DNA of 64,000 nt from positions 1-64,000 of the forward strand of contig JASANE010007440.1 in NCBI GenBank assembly GCA_030248225.1, written 5' to 3'. The position numbers and the translations under genes were made by a program. Each line of letters begins with the position of its first letter. Within the stretch, counting starts at the first letter, position 1. Below the pieces are notes generated by a model, which saw nothing but the letters and a program-made list of their open reading frames with translations, ran no database searches and was not told where the DNA came from. Origin of the DNA: Trileptium ribeirensis. Lineage: Eukaryota; Nematoda; Enoplea; Enoplida; Thoracostomopsidae. This document shows, in pieces, positions 48,551 to 58,809 of the stretch.

Positions 48551-48810
48551 TTTTTCCTTAACTTGTGTACATACTAAAGGATATTTCCGTAAACAATCGA
48601 TCTATATGGGTGTTGTCCTCATTTTGTAAAGTAATTAATATGTAGTTCTACATTGAGCGTCCCTAACTATGCAATACTGGCCCATATATATACATATATA
48701 TCCTCAACTATTCAATGCGGTTGATTCATTATGAGATCAGATTCTGTAGTCGGAGTTGTCAACGCATATGGTTTTAAACTAATTGCGGGCTGACGTATAA
48801 ACGTAAACAG

Positions 48811-48976
48811 GAAGAAAGTGAAATCTACAATGTCGGTCGACCTGCTGAATTGCAGACACTCCATGTGGAATTACATCAAATGATAGCTTTAGATACGTTA
48901 GTGAAAGAATGTGGAAATCGTTACCATTGGAGTTGCATTATCATGGGTTGTCTAGAGAATGGTTCAAGAAGAAAAG
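48811..48976 (+). CDS. possible exon of an unrecognised plus-strand gene
   Basis: Between a GTAAACAG acceptor and an AAAAG/GTAAGA donor the frame reads EIYNVGRPAELQTLHVELHQ, then LVKECGNRYHWSCIIMGC. It has coding-like composition, a strong donor and a Cys-rich end. I do not recognise the family. Its end phase (one base) does not fit the next candidate exon at 49119, so either another exon intervenes or one of the two is wrong. Confidence 0.3.
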
Positions 48977-49118
48977 GTAAGACGTATTTGTTTGATAATG
49001 ACTAATAATACATTGCGCTTTTGCAATGTCTTTGTGTGAAAAAGCGGCTTATTAAAACCCACACTCACACTAGAAACCCCACAACTGTGCGTATGTGTAA
49101 AAATTGTGGTCATTGCAG

Positions 49119-49299
49119 ATGTTGCCGTCGAAACCGCTCTGCAACAATTATGCTAGTCTTTGCTTTCAACGTTTACCAAGCAGACCGGAACGCCTTCTTC
49201 TGCAAATTGGCACTGTGCGAGGATAACTATGTATCCGATATGGAGCAACTCAAACTGAAACTTAACCGAACACTCTACATGTTATATACGGAGAAGTGC
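49119..49299 (+). CDS. possible exon of an unrecognised plus-strand gene
   Basis: A GTCATTGCAG acceptor and a GTGC/GTAAGT donor bound 181 bases open in one frame. It includes VYQADRNAFFCKLALCEDN and MEQLKLKLNRTLYMLYTEKC. The good donor and amphipathic Leu/Lys pattern suggest a real exon. No domain is recognised. It lies about 7 kb upstream of the TTC19-like exons, but I cannot connect it to that gene. Confidence 0.3.
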
Positions 49300-49309
49300 G
49301 TAAGTTGCG

Positions 49310-49800
49310 TGGTTGGGGTGTTTTGATGTTCTGAAATTTTTAACTTATACTAAACTGACGCTGTTTGACAATAAACTAGATACTCTTGATGCGACGGTTA
49401 GGTTCTAATTGTTCTTCAAGATTCAGATGCTATAAACTGACGGTACGACTTGAAGTGCGATTGAAAACTGAACCTTTAACGATTAGTCACCCACTGTCTG
49501 TGCTTTGTGCGCTCTATCGAAGTTGATACAGATGATAACAGAGATCAAATTGTTTAAACTATAATATTTTACAAAATATCACAACATTAAGCCCAGTTAT
49601 ATGCAAGTATGGTTGTTACAAAATATGTTTTCGCTTTTGCTCAGTAGTGGTTTGGTCATCGTATTTTTTGAAGCTACTTTCAAAGCTACATATATGGATT
49701 TCTCTGGGTAGTGGATGTATAGAATAGCTAAGATACTGGATTTAGTGGAACCGAAATTATCTGTGGCTCTGGCATAGTATACTAAGGCCAATTATGAAGG
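49310..49800. other. non-coding sequence before the MITE/BEL insertion
   Basis: AT-rich, nothing recognised. Confidence 0.4.
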
Positions 49801-49831
49801 AATCTTGGCTAGTCCAAAGTGGGGGCGGGGC

Positions 49832-50592
49832 TGTCGTGAAGTAAGAAAAAGGCCTCACCGATGTAGGAGTCTTCTTATAACCCAGAATCGATTGACGGTA
49901 CGGCGACCACAGACTCGTTCGATCACAGTACCCACGAGCAGCGACTACGTCAGCACCGACGATTGAGGACTCTTTGAAGAGGTCCCAGGGCTAATAGTCT
50001 GACATTCTGATGACTCTCGACGAATCACCACAGCTGTGCCTGCAATGGCGGCGCCGTCAGCTTGCGCCCACCCTGACCGTCGTCCGAGTGACGACGATAC
50101 TGACGACCGGTGATCCGACGATCACACACCGCTGCCGCCTGCCGACTTTGAGCGTCGTCCGAGTGACTACGAGACCGACGAAATGAAAGTCACACGACGC
50201 AGTTGCCTGCCGACGCTGCGTATTGCTGTTGACGATTCAGTGAAAAGTTCATTCTCTTGACCATCAATATGTTGCTGTTGTTGAAGATGATAGTGAAGAT
50301 GCTGAACACATTACATTCGACGAAAGGATAATCCCAAATATGTGTAGTATGATGCTATATATTATAACACTGAAACATCGCTGACGGATGACGTTCGGAT
50401 ACGGGACTCTAACCCAATTACCTCGAACGTGATCATCCGCGATTTTAACAGCGCGGTCGGGAGCGTCATCACCAATGTAGAGGTCGTCGGTGTCCACCGA
50501 GTTGGTTGACCACGATGCTGTAAATACAAAGGAAACACCACAGACGACCAGATACAGACAAATGTTTCGTGAAATTATCAAATTTCAAGACA
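49832..50592 (-). repeat. BEL element 3' LTR
   Basis: It runs from TGTCGTGAAGTAAGAA to TTTCAAGACA on the plus strand. Being on the minus strand, it is the downstream LTR. The LTR contains short repeated GACGAC/CGTCCGAGTGA words. Confidence 0.95.
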
Positions 50593-50790
50593 CTCACGAT
50601 ACCAAATGTTCCGTCCCGACGCAATGTCCACATTCGACAAAGTGAAGTAACATATGACAAAATTATAGCGTGAAGTATTTACAAAGCGTGACTGAATATT
50701 ATATTGTTAGAACTTGCTACTGAAACATAGAGTAACCGCCGTCGCAGTGAGTCCCTGCTCAATCATGTCGGGATTGCGCTCACGAATCAC

Positions 50791-52584
50791 TCATACACGT
50801 TGCACTGCGTCTTCGACCTCTTGCTCGGTGAAACCATCAAAGTCGGTATCAACATCATTGATGTCGTTGCCACTGCTTGTAACCGTTCCCAGCTCCAGAG
50901 GGTACAGATGTGCGACCGACCGACGTACGACCACTCCGTTGGGCAATCGTACCTCCACCGATCTCACGGAGCCATCGCTACTGGAAACAATTCCCACGCC
51001 TAGTCCCATTTTCCAAGCGCCCCGGGGAACGTTAATATCCTTAATCAACACAACCTCGTCGATTTGTGGCACAGACTTCACGTCGCGCGTCGTCTTCGGT
51101 GATGAGCGTGTCCACGTTCCCGCAGACTCAACAGATATTCGCGGTACCAAAACTCCCATAACGCTGCCAGCGCCGGCTGCCTATACTTCCAATATCGTAC
51201 TAAGTCCTTTCCCGCATCACCCAAATTGTTTGTATCGAGTTGTGGACCTGTTTCCGGCATTCCCGGCGCTAAATCAGTTATAAAATCGATCGGGCGGAGA
51301 GCAAACCCCGATGCCAGATCGCCGTACACATACGTGATCGGTCTGTTGTTCGCGATGGATTCTGTTTCCGCTAATATCGTGACGAATTCTTCCAACTGAA
51401 GCAAGCGCCGCCCGATGCCTACCTTTAGAGCTACCTTCACAATTGCCACCAATCGTTCATATATGCCCCCCGCCACGGGGCAAGCTCAGTTGTAAACTTC
51501 CATTCAATTCGATTGTTTGCTGCATACGATCTGACGGTATCGTCCCGCAATGCTGCATGCCACAACTTGTCGAAGACTGTTTTTGTCGTCCGAAATTGTG
51601 GCGCGTTATCAGACACTATCTGTTCTGGTGTACCGCGTCGGGCGACGAATCGTATATGGCAGTGTAGAAATTCCTTCGCGCTGCAATCGGACACCCATTC
51701 TAAGTGCACGCCTCGAATTGCCAAACAGATGAACAAACATTCCCACACCTTTTTGCTCTCTCCCGCGACGCGGACGTTGATTGGTCCGAAATAGTCGAGG
51801 CCGGTGAAGCGAAAAGGGCTCGCTCGGGACAACCGCTCCTTAGGCCACGGCGGCATATTCGGCAGAGCAAATGCACCGCCCTTATGTCGTCGACATAACA
51901 CGCATTTAGTAATAACTTTTCGTACAACCATCCGACCCTGCGGGATCCAAAATTCCCGCCGTAACTGACTTAAAGTATGTCCAACACCTGTCCGGAACCT
52001 ACTCCCATGCATATCTCGGATGATCAATGTGGTAATGTAGTGAGCTAGGGCTTCAGGGGTAGGTCGGCGTGCTGAAAACGTCCACAGCAACGTAGTACAC
52101 CGGTACCGTCAAGTTTTAGACCCAGTTGTTTAGCCAGTGAATGGGCACGTGGATGTGCCAAACTCGCTATGACGTCAGGATACTCATCTAACTGCAGCGA
52201 ACGCATCCGCAGCATTTTGGCCATCATAAGGTCCGACGAAGTGCCTACCGTGATTGATACATTGTCAAACATTCGAGAGAGCAACGGGTTAACTTTCTTT
52301 GTTCGGTCACGTAGACGGCTCCACAGCTTTAACTTCAGGAATTTCAAGCACCTTGCCATCACTCGCTGTAGCTTCAGAAAGGTGGAATAGTCAGTATAGA
52401 CGATGCCAAACGGCGCCGTACGAGGCAGCCTGTATGCCCCTTGGGCACCCTCCGCGACGAGAAGTGTATGGATGAGTGTACTGTCCGTTTTCCTAGCCTC
52501 TGTTTCTGGCCCGTTGTTCAAATCCGGATGTTTCAAAAGTGGATCACATCCCGGTTGTGGCCACTGTTCACGTGGCTGCGACAT
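50791..52584 (-). pseudogene. BEL/Pao integrase region of pol
   Basis: Minus-strand frames, in order. A pre-integrase region (FGIVYTDYSTFLKLQRVMAR, then LKLDGTGVLRCCGRFQHADL) is followed by an HHCC-type zinc segment ending CVLCRRHKGG. The catalytic core has FTGLDYFGPINV (first Asp), EQIVSDNAPQF (second Asp) and, after a frameshift near 51.46 kb, GGIYERLV (Glu). The tail is like DUF5641 (VLIKDINVPRGAWKMG, VEVRLPNGVVVRRSV, LYPLE) and is reached after another shift near 51.1 kb. All three DDE residues are visible, but the frame is broken at least three times. Confidence 0.9.
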
Positions 52585-53197
52585 TCACAGCGAGCCGTGC
52601 CACCACAACTCCGATAACCGTATCTCTGCCGCAGTTTTTCCACGGGTGCTGATGTCGGCAGGATTATTCTCGGTGCTAACATATCGAAATTGACAACCAA
52701 TTCGTTTACTCTATTTTCAACGAACACCGAAAGTGGCTTAGGACTCCGAAGCCATTGTAGCACACATGTAGAATCGCTGAACACTGTGAGCGGAACATCA
52801 ACATCTCGACCCAAAGCGCTCTGAACGAAAATACCGGCTCGAACCGTAATTACTGTCCCCAGGAGTTCCAAGCGCGGTAATTTACGTCATCTCCACCTCG
52901 CTTCTTTGGTGCAAGACGGCACTTGGAAAATACCAAATTGCTCGTCCATGAGCGGCTACAAACGTGTCCAACTCGCAGGTATACTGCTCCCGCATATGCC
53001 GTTTTTAACGCATCGCTAAATGCTACTACCTCCACTAGGCTGTTGATGTTGACCGGACAAGGGCTTCGCGGGATAGCGAAGGAGAACAATTTGGAGCTAT
53101 CGGTGATGATCTCATCAACCTCTGCCTCTTCAGCGGCAGTGATGCGTTCGTCCCACTTTCGATTCATCTCCCAAAGTCGTTGAAGAAATCGCTTCAA
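52533..53197 (-). pseudogene. BEL/Pao RT C-terminal end and RNase H
   Basis: It starts with FLQRLWEMNRKWDE, typical of the segment after the RT palm. Then come VVAFSDALKTAYAGAVYLR, LVFSKCRLAPKK and, after a shift near 52.86 kb, ELLGTVITVRAGIF, TVFSDSTCVLQWLRS and FVENRVNEL, the RNase H core with its Asp, Glu and Asp residues. The upstream RT palm and the protease are missing; this segment abuts gag knuckle sequence instead. Confidence 0.85.
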
Positions 53198-53641
53198 ACG
53201 AACATGCTACATTTACAATAAAAACATCGAAGTTGATTTGTCGCTGTTGGGCATTTCGATGCCATATGCCCAGTATCCAAACACCGGTAACATCTGTTGA
53301 GTTAACGCAGCCGGCTGAATTTTGACGCATCGCTAAATGCTACTACCTCCACTAGGCTGTCGATGTTGACCGGACACGGGCTTCGCGGGATAGCGAAGGA
53401 GAACAATTTGGAGCTATCGGTGATGATCTCATCAACCTCTGCCTCTTCAGCGGCAGTGATGCGTTCGTCCCACTTTCGATTCATCTCCCAAAGTCGTTGA
53501 AGAAATCGCTTCAAACGAACATGCTACATTTACAATAAAAACATCGAAGTTGATTTGTCGCTGTTGGGCATTTCGATGCCATATGCCCAGTCTCCAAACA
53601 CCGGTAACATCTGTTGAGTTAACGCAGCCGGCTGTAACGTT
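53008..53641. repeat. 317-bp tandem duplication inside the BEL element
   Basis: ACGCATCGCTAAATGC starts at 53008 and again at 53325. The two copies differ at only a few positions (for example TTGATG/TCGATG, ACAAGG/ACACGG and GTATCC/GTCTCC). Each copy holds the gag zinc-knuckle end fused to the post-palm RT segment. The duplication therefore happened after the gag-pol deletion and is younger than it. Confidence 0.95.
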
Positions 53642-54866
53642 GCTTCACGGTGGTATATTTATCGCAATCTGAACTGTAATGTAATCCCCCACAAAAAGAG
53701 CACGGCTTCCGACTGTTACCCGAAACTGCAGCCACCGATTGACTATCCTTGTTAATCCTGCTTCCCGTTGTCGATGCCGTGAAGGCTGAAATTGTAGGGT
53801 GTTTCCGCCCACGTTCGGAGGGTCAGGATAATAAGGCTTATCAACTGGCTGTGGTTTGTTGCGCCGACCAGAGGCACCGCCAGCATCGAGCGGGCGCATG
53901 TTGTCCAACATCTCGGTTAGATCCTCGTACCACTTGATGTATTTGCACAATGCCAAACGGACTCGCTCAGCGATGAATGATTCTCCATTTCGTTATAACA
54001 CATTAATTCTTGCAAGAGGCTCTTCAGATATTTACTGAAGACATCCAGAACCAACGATCTGTTCGCGTCGATATCTTCGCCCGCTGACTTCAACTGTCGG
54101 AAAATTTTTTCACAATTGTCATACGTTGCCATGAGCGAAACGATTCAAATTGGCTGTATAGATTGTCAACGAGGTGATTTGATAACCGCTCAAACCGTTC
54201 GCGGAGAATTGTTATTGCAGTGTCGTAGTTGTCATCAGTAATCTGAATCCCATCTATCGACTGCAATGCAACTCCCCACAGCAACCCTCTCAGGTAGGAG
54301 AACTTCTGTGTCGGACTGATGTCTTGCTGATGCACGTTCACATCAAAAATGTTCCAAAAATTGGGCCATTCTAAGTAATCTCCGGCAAACGTGGGTAAGT
54401 GAAGTTTCGGCAGTTTTGCAATGGACCTTTGACGGCCTCCAGAACCGTTTCGGTCGGCTCCTGCCCCATGTTCTGGCACATCGTTGTGACTCAGCTGACG
54501 ATCGACCTCGCGCTGCGTCCGTTCCAAACTGCACACCAAATCGTTGGCATCCTCTACCAACACAAGGAAACCTGTATTCGCATCAAGGGCTATTTTCTTG
54601 TAAATATCTTCCTCAGGTTCAACACTTTCCGGGTCCAATTGTAATATCAACGACTGCCACTGTCCGTCGCGGTCACCGATTGATTTGACGCCCTTATTTA
54701 TTTATCTTAGCAACTAGTTCTCCAATATCATCCGAATATTGCCGAGCCTCATTTCGATCGACACACATCGGCTTTGCCAATAATGTACGAGCAGCTGCAA
54801 TATTTTTAGTGAGCCTGTCACGGCGTAGTCCCAACGACTGTCTAATAGAGCCAGAACGCGACATCA
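53530..54866 (-). pseudogene. BEL/Pao gag
   Basis: It starts at an ATG (54864-54866) just inside the primer site: MSRSGSIRQSLGLRRDRLTK, a stop after KINK near 54.7 kb, then ILQLDPESVEPEEDIYKK. The DUF1759-like region reads LPKLHLPTFAGDYLEWPNF, TQKFSYLRGLL and ITILRERFER. After shifts near 54.1 and 53.9 kb it ends in two zinc knuckles, CSFCGGLHYSSDC and CYRCLETGHMASKC (C-x2-C-x4-H-x4-C). The capsid and nucleocapsid parts are recognisable, but the frame is broken. Confidence 0.85.
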
Positions 54867-54897
54867 CGTTGGGATTGAAGACTAACTATGATCAGTG

Positions 54898-54915
54898 ATC
54901 CTGCTGGTTGCGCCA
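54898..54915 (-). promoter_or_regulatory. BEL element primer binding site
   Basis: Nine bases inside the 5' LTR the minus strand reads TGGCGCAACCAGCAGGAT. It starts with TGG, complementary to a tRNA CCA end, and so fits a minus-strand primer site. I could not assign the tRNA. Confidence 0.7.
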
Positions 54916-54924
54916 AAGTTTTGC

Positions 54925-55684
54925 TGTCGTGAAGTAAGAACAAGGGCTCATCGATGTAGGAGTCTTCTTATGACCCAGAATCGATTGACGGTACGGCGAC
55001 CACAGACTCGTTCGATCATAGGACCCACGAGCAGCGACTACGTCAGCACCGACGATTGAGGACTCTTTGAAGAGGTCCCGGGGCTAATAGTCTGACGTTC
55101 TGATGACGCTCGACGAATCACCACAGCTATGCCTGCAATGGCGGCGCCGTCAGCTGGCGCCCACCCTGACCGTCGTCCGAGTGACGACGATACTGACGAC
55201 CGGTGATCCGACGATCACACACCGATGCCGCCTGCCGACTTAGAGCGTCGTCCGAGTGACTACGAGACCGACGAAATGAAAGTCACACGACGCAGTTGCC
55301 TGCCAACGCTGCGTATTGCTGTTGACGATTCAGTAAAAAGTTCATTCTCTTGACCATCAATATGTTGCTGTCGTTGAAGATGATAGTGAAGATGCTGAAC
55401 ACATTACATTCGACGAAAGGATAATCCCAAATATGTGTAGTATGATGCTATATATTATAACACTGAAACATCGCTGACGGGGACCTTCGGAAACGGGACT
55501 CTAATCCGATTACCTCGAACGTGATCATCCACGATTTTAACAGCGCGGTCGGGTGCGTCATCACCAAAGTTGAGGTCGTTGGTGTCCACTGAGTTGGTTG
55601 ACCACGATGCTGTAAATACAAAGGAAACACGACAGACGACCAGATACAGACAAATGTTTCGTGAAATTATCAAATTTCAAGACA
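54925..55684 (-). repeat. BEL element 5' LTR
   Basis: 760 bases, TG...CA, the upstream LTR in the element's minus-strand orientation. The partner lies at 49832-50592. Confidence 0.95.
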
Positions 55685-56284
55685 GGGGCTCCCCCGCCAT
55701 TTTCGGCTGCCCCCCGGCAAAACGGAGGTACCCCCGGCTCAAAGGCCCCTGCTGAGAAAATAAACTTTCAAACGCGACAAAATTCGGCCAAAAAATTGGC
55801 GCCGCCGGCAAAATCCGGCACCGCCTGGCACGTGAGCCGGGTGGCCCCCGGCTACAATTTCCGAAGTTTGGACTAGCCAGGAATGCAGCATCTATCTGTT
55901 TTAAAACTCATTCACCGCGCAATGAGGATTTATGATAACCTCGGTGAGAGTCAGAAAGTGGCCAACTATAGTTGTAATCTGAGTTTATATGAATCTTCAT
56001 CCATGACAATGGTTCTCTTGGTCGATGGCTCCGCTGGTTTCATAGTTTCGCTCTTTCATTCAACTCCTACTGTTTGCTGCCTTATTGATTAACTATTCTG
56101 CTTCGCTTCCTGCTAAAATTACAACAGTTATTAGTCATGGAGATAACACAGCAGAAATAAAATTACGTTCGAACAGATCAAGCCATGTCTTTGTTTGGCG
56201 GTAAGAGTTTAGTCAACATGATATTTTTGAGATATAAATGTTAATTCTGCCGCTGGAATAATATTGTCTGTCGCATTGTTTAAG

Positions 56285-56429
56285 ATACGACGAAGCCGAA
56301 CGAATCCTACACGAATGCTTGGCTGCCGCAGCAACTCTCACCAAAGGCAGTGACGATGCTACAACGTATGTTCTCGACGTCCTTGCAAATATGTTTTATA
56401 TGAAAGGCGAGTATGAAAACGCTGAAAAG
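56285..56429 (+). CDS. TTC19: TPR exon of a TTC19-like gene
   Basis: Between a GTTTAAG acceptor and an AAAAG/GTTGGT donor the frame reads YDEAERILHECLAAAATLTK, then TTYVLDVLANMF and GEYENAEK. This is a TPR hairpin pair matching TTC19, where a (P)EEAE-x-ILH helix is followed by AITYTYDLMANLAF and G-x-x-ENAE. TTC19 is a mitochondrial inner-membrane TPR protein needed for respiratory complex III assembly and turnover. Upstream exons, with the targeting signal, were not found; the BEL/MITE insertion lies just upstream. The exon ends in phase 0, fitting the next exon. Confidence 0.8.
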
Positions 56430-58165
56430 GTTGGTACATCGCAAATTGTACAGCGTTGTATTTTTTGACTATTTAAAACTTATTCATCCGGCATAAATCA
56501 GTTAGCGCGACTCTGCTTTGTAAGCATTCTCTTGTTATGAGACGTTTTGTCGAACGAGTAAACGAAGGCTAAAATTCTACGGTTGACTTCGAGATTAAGT
56601 AGGAAAATGAGCTGTAATATGCAAAACTAGCCATGTAATTGATTAACAAGAATAGATAGAACGTTTTTCTAATGTCTTCAGCTCGTAGATGAAAAGTTGG
56701 TCAGCTTTTAGAGGGAAATCTGGAAATTGTAGCGTTCACTTTATGTATGAATTAAGCAGCATGACACAACTTATACCTAATAAACTAGAATACTATGATC
56801 TTTGTATAAAACTTTTGTGTATTTTATTTTATCACAGAACAATATTTGCTCTCACTCCAGCCCTAGCAGTAGCAACACTCTTGCAATTTCAAACCACTAA
56901 AATTATACCGGGTCGTTTCATAATTTTTGGGGAGGGAAATACTTACGCTAGCAAAATATATCTGGATCTTCCTGTCTGGTTTTGAGAGGATACTCTTTCT
57001 ATGTCAAAATTTTAACTGTAATACTACGCCCTCTTGCGAACCAAGGAGCATAGAACGAGCGCATTGTAGTGGCTTACTTAGTATATGTAAAAGGGTTTCG
57101 GAATTGCTAAATGAGAACACACTAGACAGATACTATGCATCGAATATAGACTAGGACAAGGATTATATAACACGAAAATTACCATTTCAAATCTAATTTT
57201 CTTCAAAGTATCGATTTGTAAATTTCTAAAATTTGCGATTTTACAAGGATATTATTGTGCTGAAGTTTTGAAATGTATTGAAAAAATACCTCTATCTATA
57301 AGTGTTTACATATAGGTGTCTCAGGTCTGTATTGTCAAAACTGCAGCTGTTTTCCTAGCCGTTTTGCTGTGTAACACTTAGTGACCAAACCTGCAATATT
57401 ATACTTAAAGAATTTACGTGTATACGAATCTAATTCAACCACGACAGAATGTCGCAAACAATGATGTTTAGTTCATCTTAAATAGCTGAGATTTTGCTTT
57501 CTTTTGGAGAAAATTTTCTTTTTTGGCCTAGAAACTTAGCTACAATTAATTTAGAACACCGGTTCTTCAGATTATGTGGCATAACCTGTTTAACTCAGAT
57601 TTGAAAATGATGACGTTTACAGTGGATGGGGCATGTTCTTCCAGTTGACGAACCAGAAAACACACACATGTAATAATTCAATTTCAGATGTATAGAGTCT
57701 GAAATTATTTTTAAGTTTGGATATTTTTGTTTCGACTATTAAAGTTGATTTAGTAAATTATGGGTCTTTGCTGTTAATAGAGAGCTTTAGACATTTCCAT
57801 CTTACGCATGATTATTTACTCCCTTCTGGTAACTATACAAAAGTTTTTGTATATGTCAAATCTGTGCAGCTAAATTAATTTTCACCCCCATGGACCATCT
57901 GAGTATATTTTTAGTAATCCGCTTTCTTGTAGAACATGCCGGGTTTGTATGCGAATCGTTCGAAAAATTTAAAATTATATACCAGATTTATTCAGAATAG
58001 TTATATTTTATATAAAGTTATACAATAGCGTTTGGAGTTCGAAGCTCTTTGTAGTTGCTGCTGTCTGTTGCTGTTTTTGTGTTCTGCGTTCGTTCATTGT
58101 TCGAAACTAAAAATGATTTCTTGCAGGCACTAGTCTGCACAAGTTTAACAATACCTAATGGAGCA
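56430..58165. other. TTC19-like intron, AT-rich
   Basis: No repeat or exon was recognised. A 98-codon ORF at 56689-56985 has no family motif and no splice context. Confidence 0.4.
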
Positions 58166-58178
58166 TTTGTTGTTCTAG

Positions 58179-58398
58179 TCGCTCGTAAGTCTAGTGGGAC
58201 GTATAGTTAATGAAGCCGGGCAGCCCGAAGATGATCCTGCAATCATTGAACTTTCGCTCAAATTGTCCGACGTCTATGCAAAATTGGGCCTCTCCGATCG
58301 CACGGAGCTGAGATTTTGTTTTGCTGTCGAAAAACACCTCGAAAGTGGACCGTTTGTTGCTACTCGCAAAACAACAGGAAGCTCAGAGCCACAACGAG
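58179..58398 (+). pseudogene. TTC19: broken tandem copy of the central TTC19-like exon
   Basis: It has the same acceptor (GTTGTTCTAG) and nearly the same sequence as the exon at 58506-58727: DDPAIIELSLKLSDVYAKLG is identical. It is 220 rather than 222 bases. A two-base deletion after FAVEK shifts the frame, and the donor has become GAG/GCAGTT. If spliced in, it would disrupt the protein. It could still be used as a poison exon or be silent. It lies exactly 327 bases upstream of the intact copy. Confidence 0.8.
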
Positions 58399-58505
58399 GC
58401 AGTTTGAGTGCTTATCCACAATTTTCTGTATAATTTACCAATAGCTGGCTTTTTGTTTCAAGTATCGAGTTCCAACGATATCTGACGGTTCTTTTGTTGT
58501 TCTAG

Positions 58506-58727
58506 TCGTTCGTAAATCTAATGGGACGTTTAGTTAATGAAGCCGGGCGGCCCGAAGATGATCCTGCAATCATTGAACTTTCGCTCAAATTGTCCGATGT
58601 CTATGCAAAATTAGGCCTCTCCGATCGAGCGGAGCTTGGATTTCGCTTTGCTGTCGAAAAACAGACCTCGAAAGTGGATCGTTTGTTGCTACTCGCAAAG
58701 CAACAGGACGTTCAGAGTCGCAACGAG
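58506..58727 (+). CDS. TTC19: central TPR exon of a TTC19-like gene (intact copy)
   Basis: 222 bases, phase 0 at both ends, GTTCTAG acceptor and GAG/GTAGTT donor. It reads DDPAIIELSLKLSDVYAKLG, then FAVEKQTSKVDRLLLLAKQQ. TTC19 has (E)DNAIIEISLKLASIYA followed by a TPR helix and a charged helix in the same order. It joins in phase to 56285-56429 and to 63614-63699. Confidence 0.85.
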
Positions 58728-58809
58728 GTAGTTTGAGTGCTGTCCGCAATTTTCTATATCGTTTACCAATAGCTAGCTTTTTGTCTCACAGTATCGAGTT
58801 CGATAATTT

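Larger units (their letters stand above)
49832..55684 (-). mobile_element. BEL/Pao LTR retrotransposon, internally deleted
   Basis: A 5853-base element on the minus strand with LTRs of 761 and 760 bases, both TG...CA. GGGGC lies immediately outside each end (49827-49831 and 55685-55689). Gag with a DUF1759-like region and zinc knuckles, RNase H, integrase and a DUF5641-like tail are present in order. Protease and the RT core (including its YxDD motif) are absent. By eye I count roughly 30 differences between the LTRs (about 96 percent identity), so the insertion is not new. Frameshifts throughout show it is non-autonomous. Confidence 0.95.
49804..55881. mobile_element. GC-rich MITE-like element, copy 3, split by the BEL element
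   Basis: CTTGGCTAGTCCAAA (49804-49818) and TTTGGACTAGCCAGG (55867-55881) form a 15-base terminal inverted repeat with one mismatch. AAT occurs immediately outside both ends, a possible 3-base target duplication. Removing the BEL element and one copy of its 5-base duplication leaves about 220 bases of GC-rich sequence (GCTGCCCCCCGGCAAAACGG), like copies 1 and 2. No transposase is present. Confidence 0.7.
58168..58805. repeat. 327-bp tandem duplication covering one exon and its intron edges
   Basis: The two units run from the polypyrimidine tract before the exon to about 75 bases after it (TTTACCAATAGCT(G/A)GCTTTTTG and AGTATCGAGTTC occur in both). The copies differ by point changes and small indels of one or two bases. 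Confidence 0.9.

Noticed and set aside
55883..55940. Plus-strand VLKLIHRAMRIYDN followed by a CTCG/GTGAGA donor as a possible upstream TTC19 exon
   Set aside because: The phase at the donor (one base) does not fit the exon at 56285, which needs two bases. The similarity to the TTC19 helix is weak.
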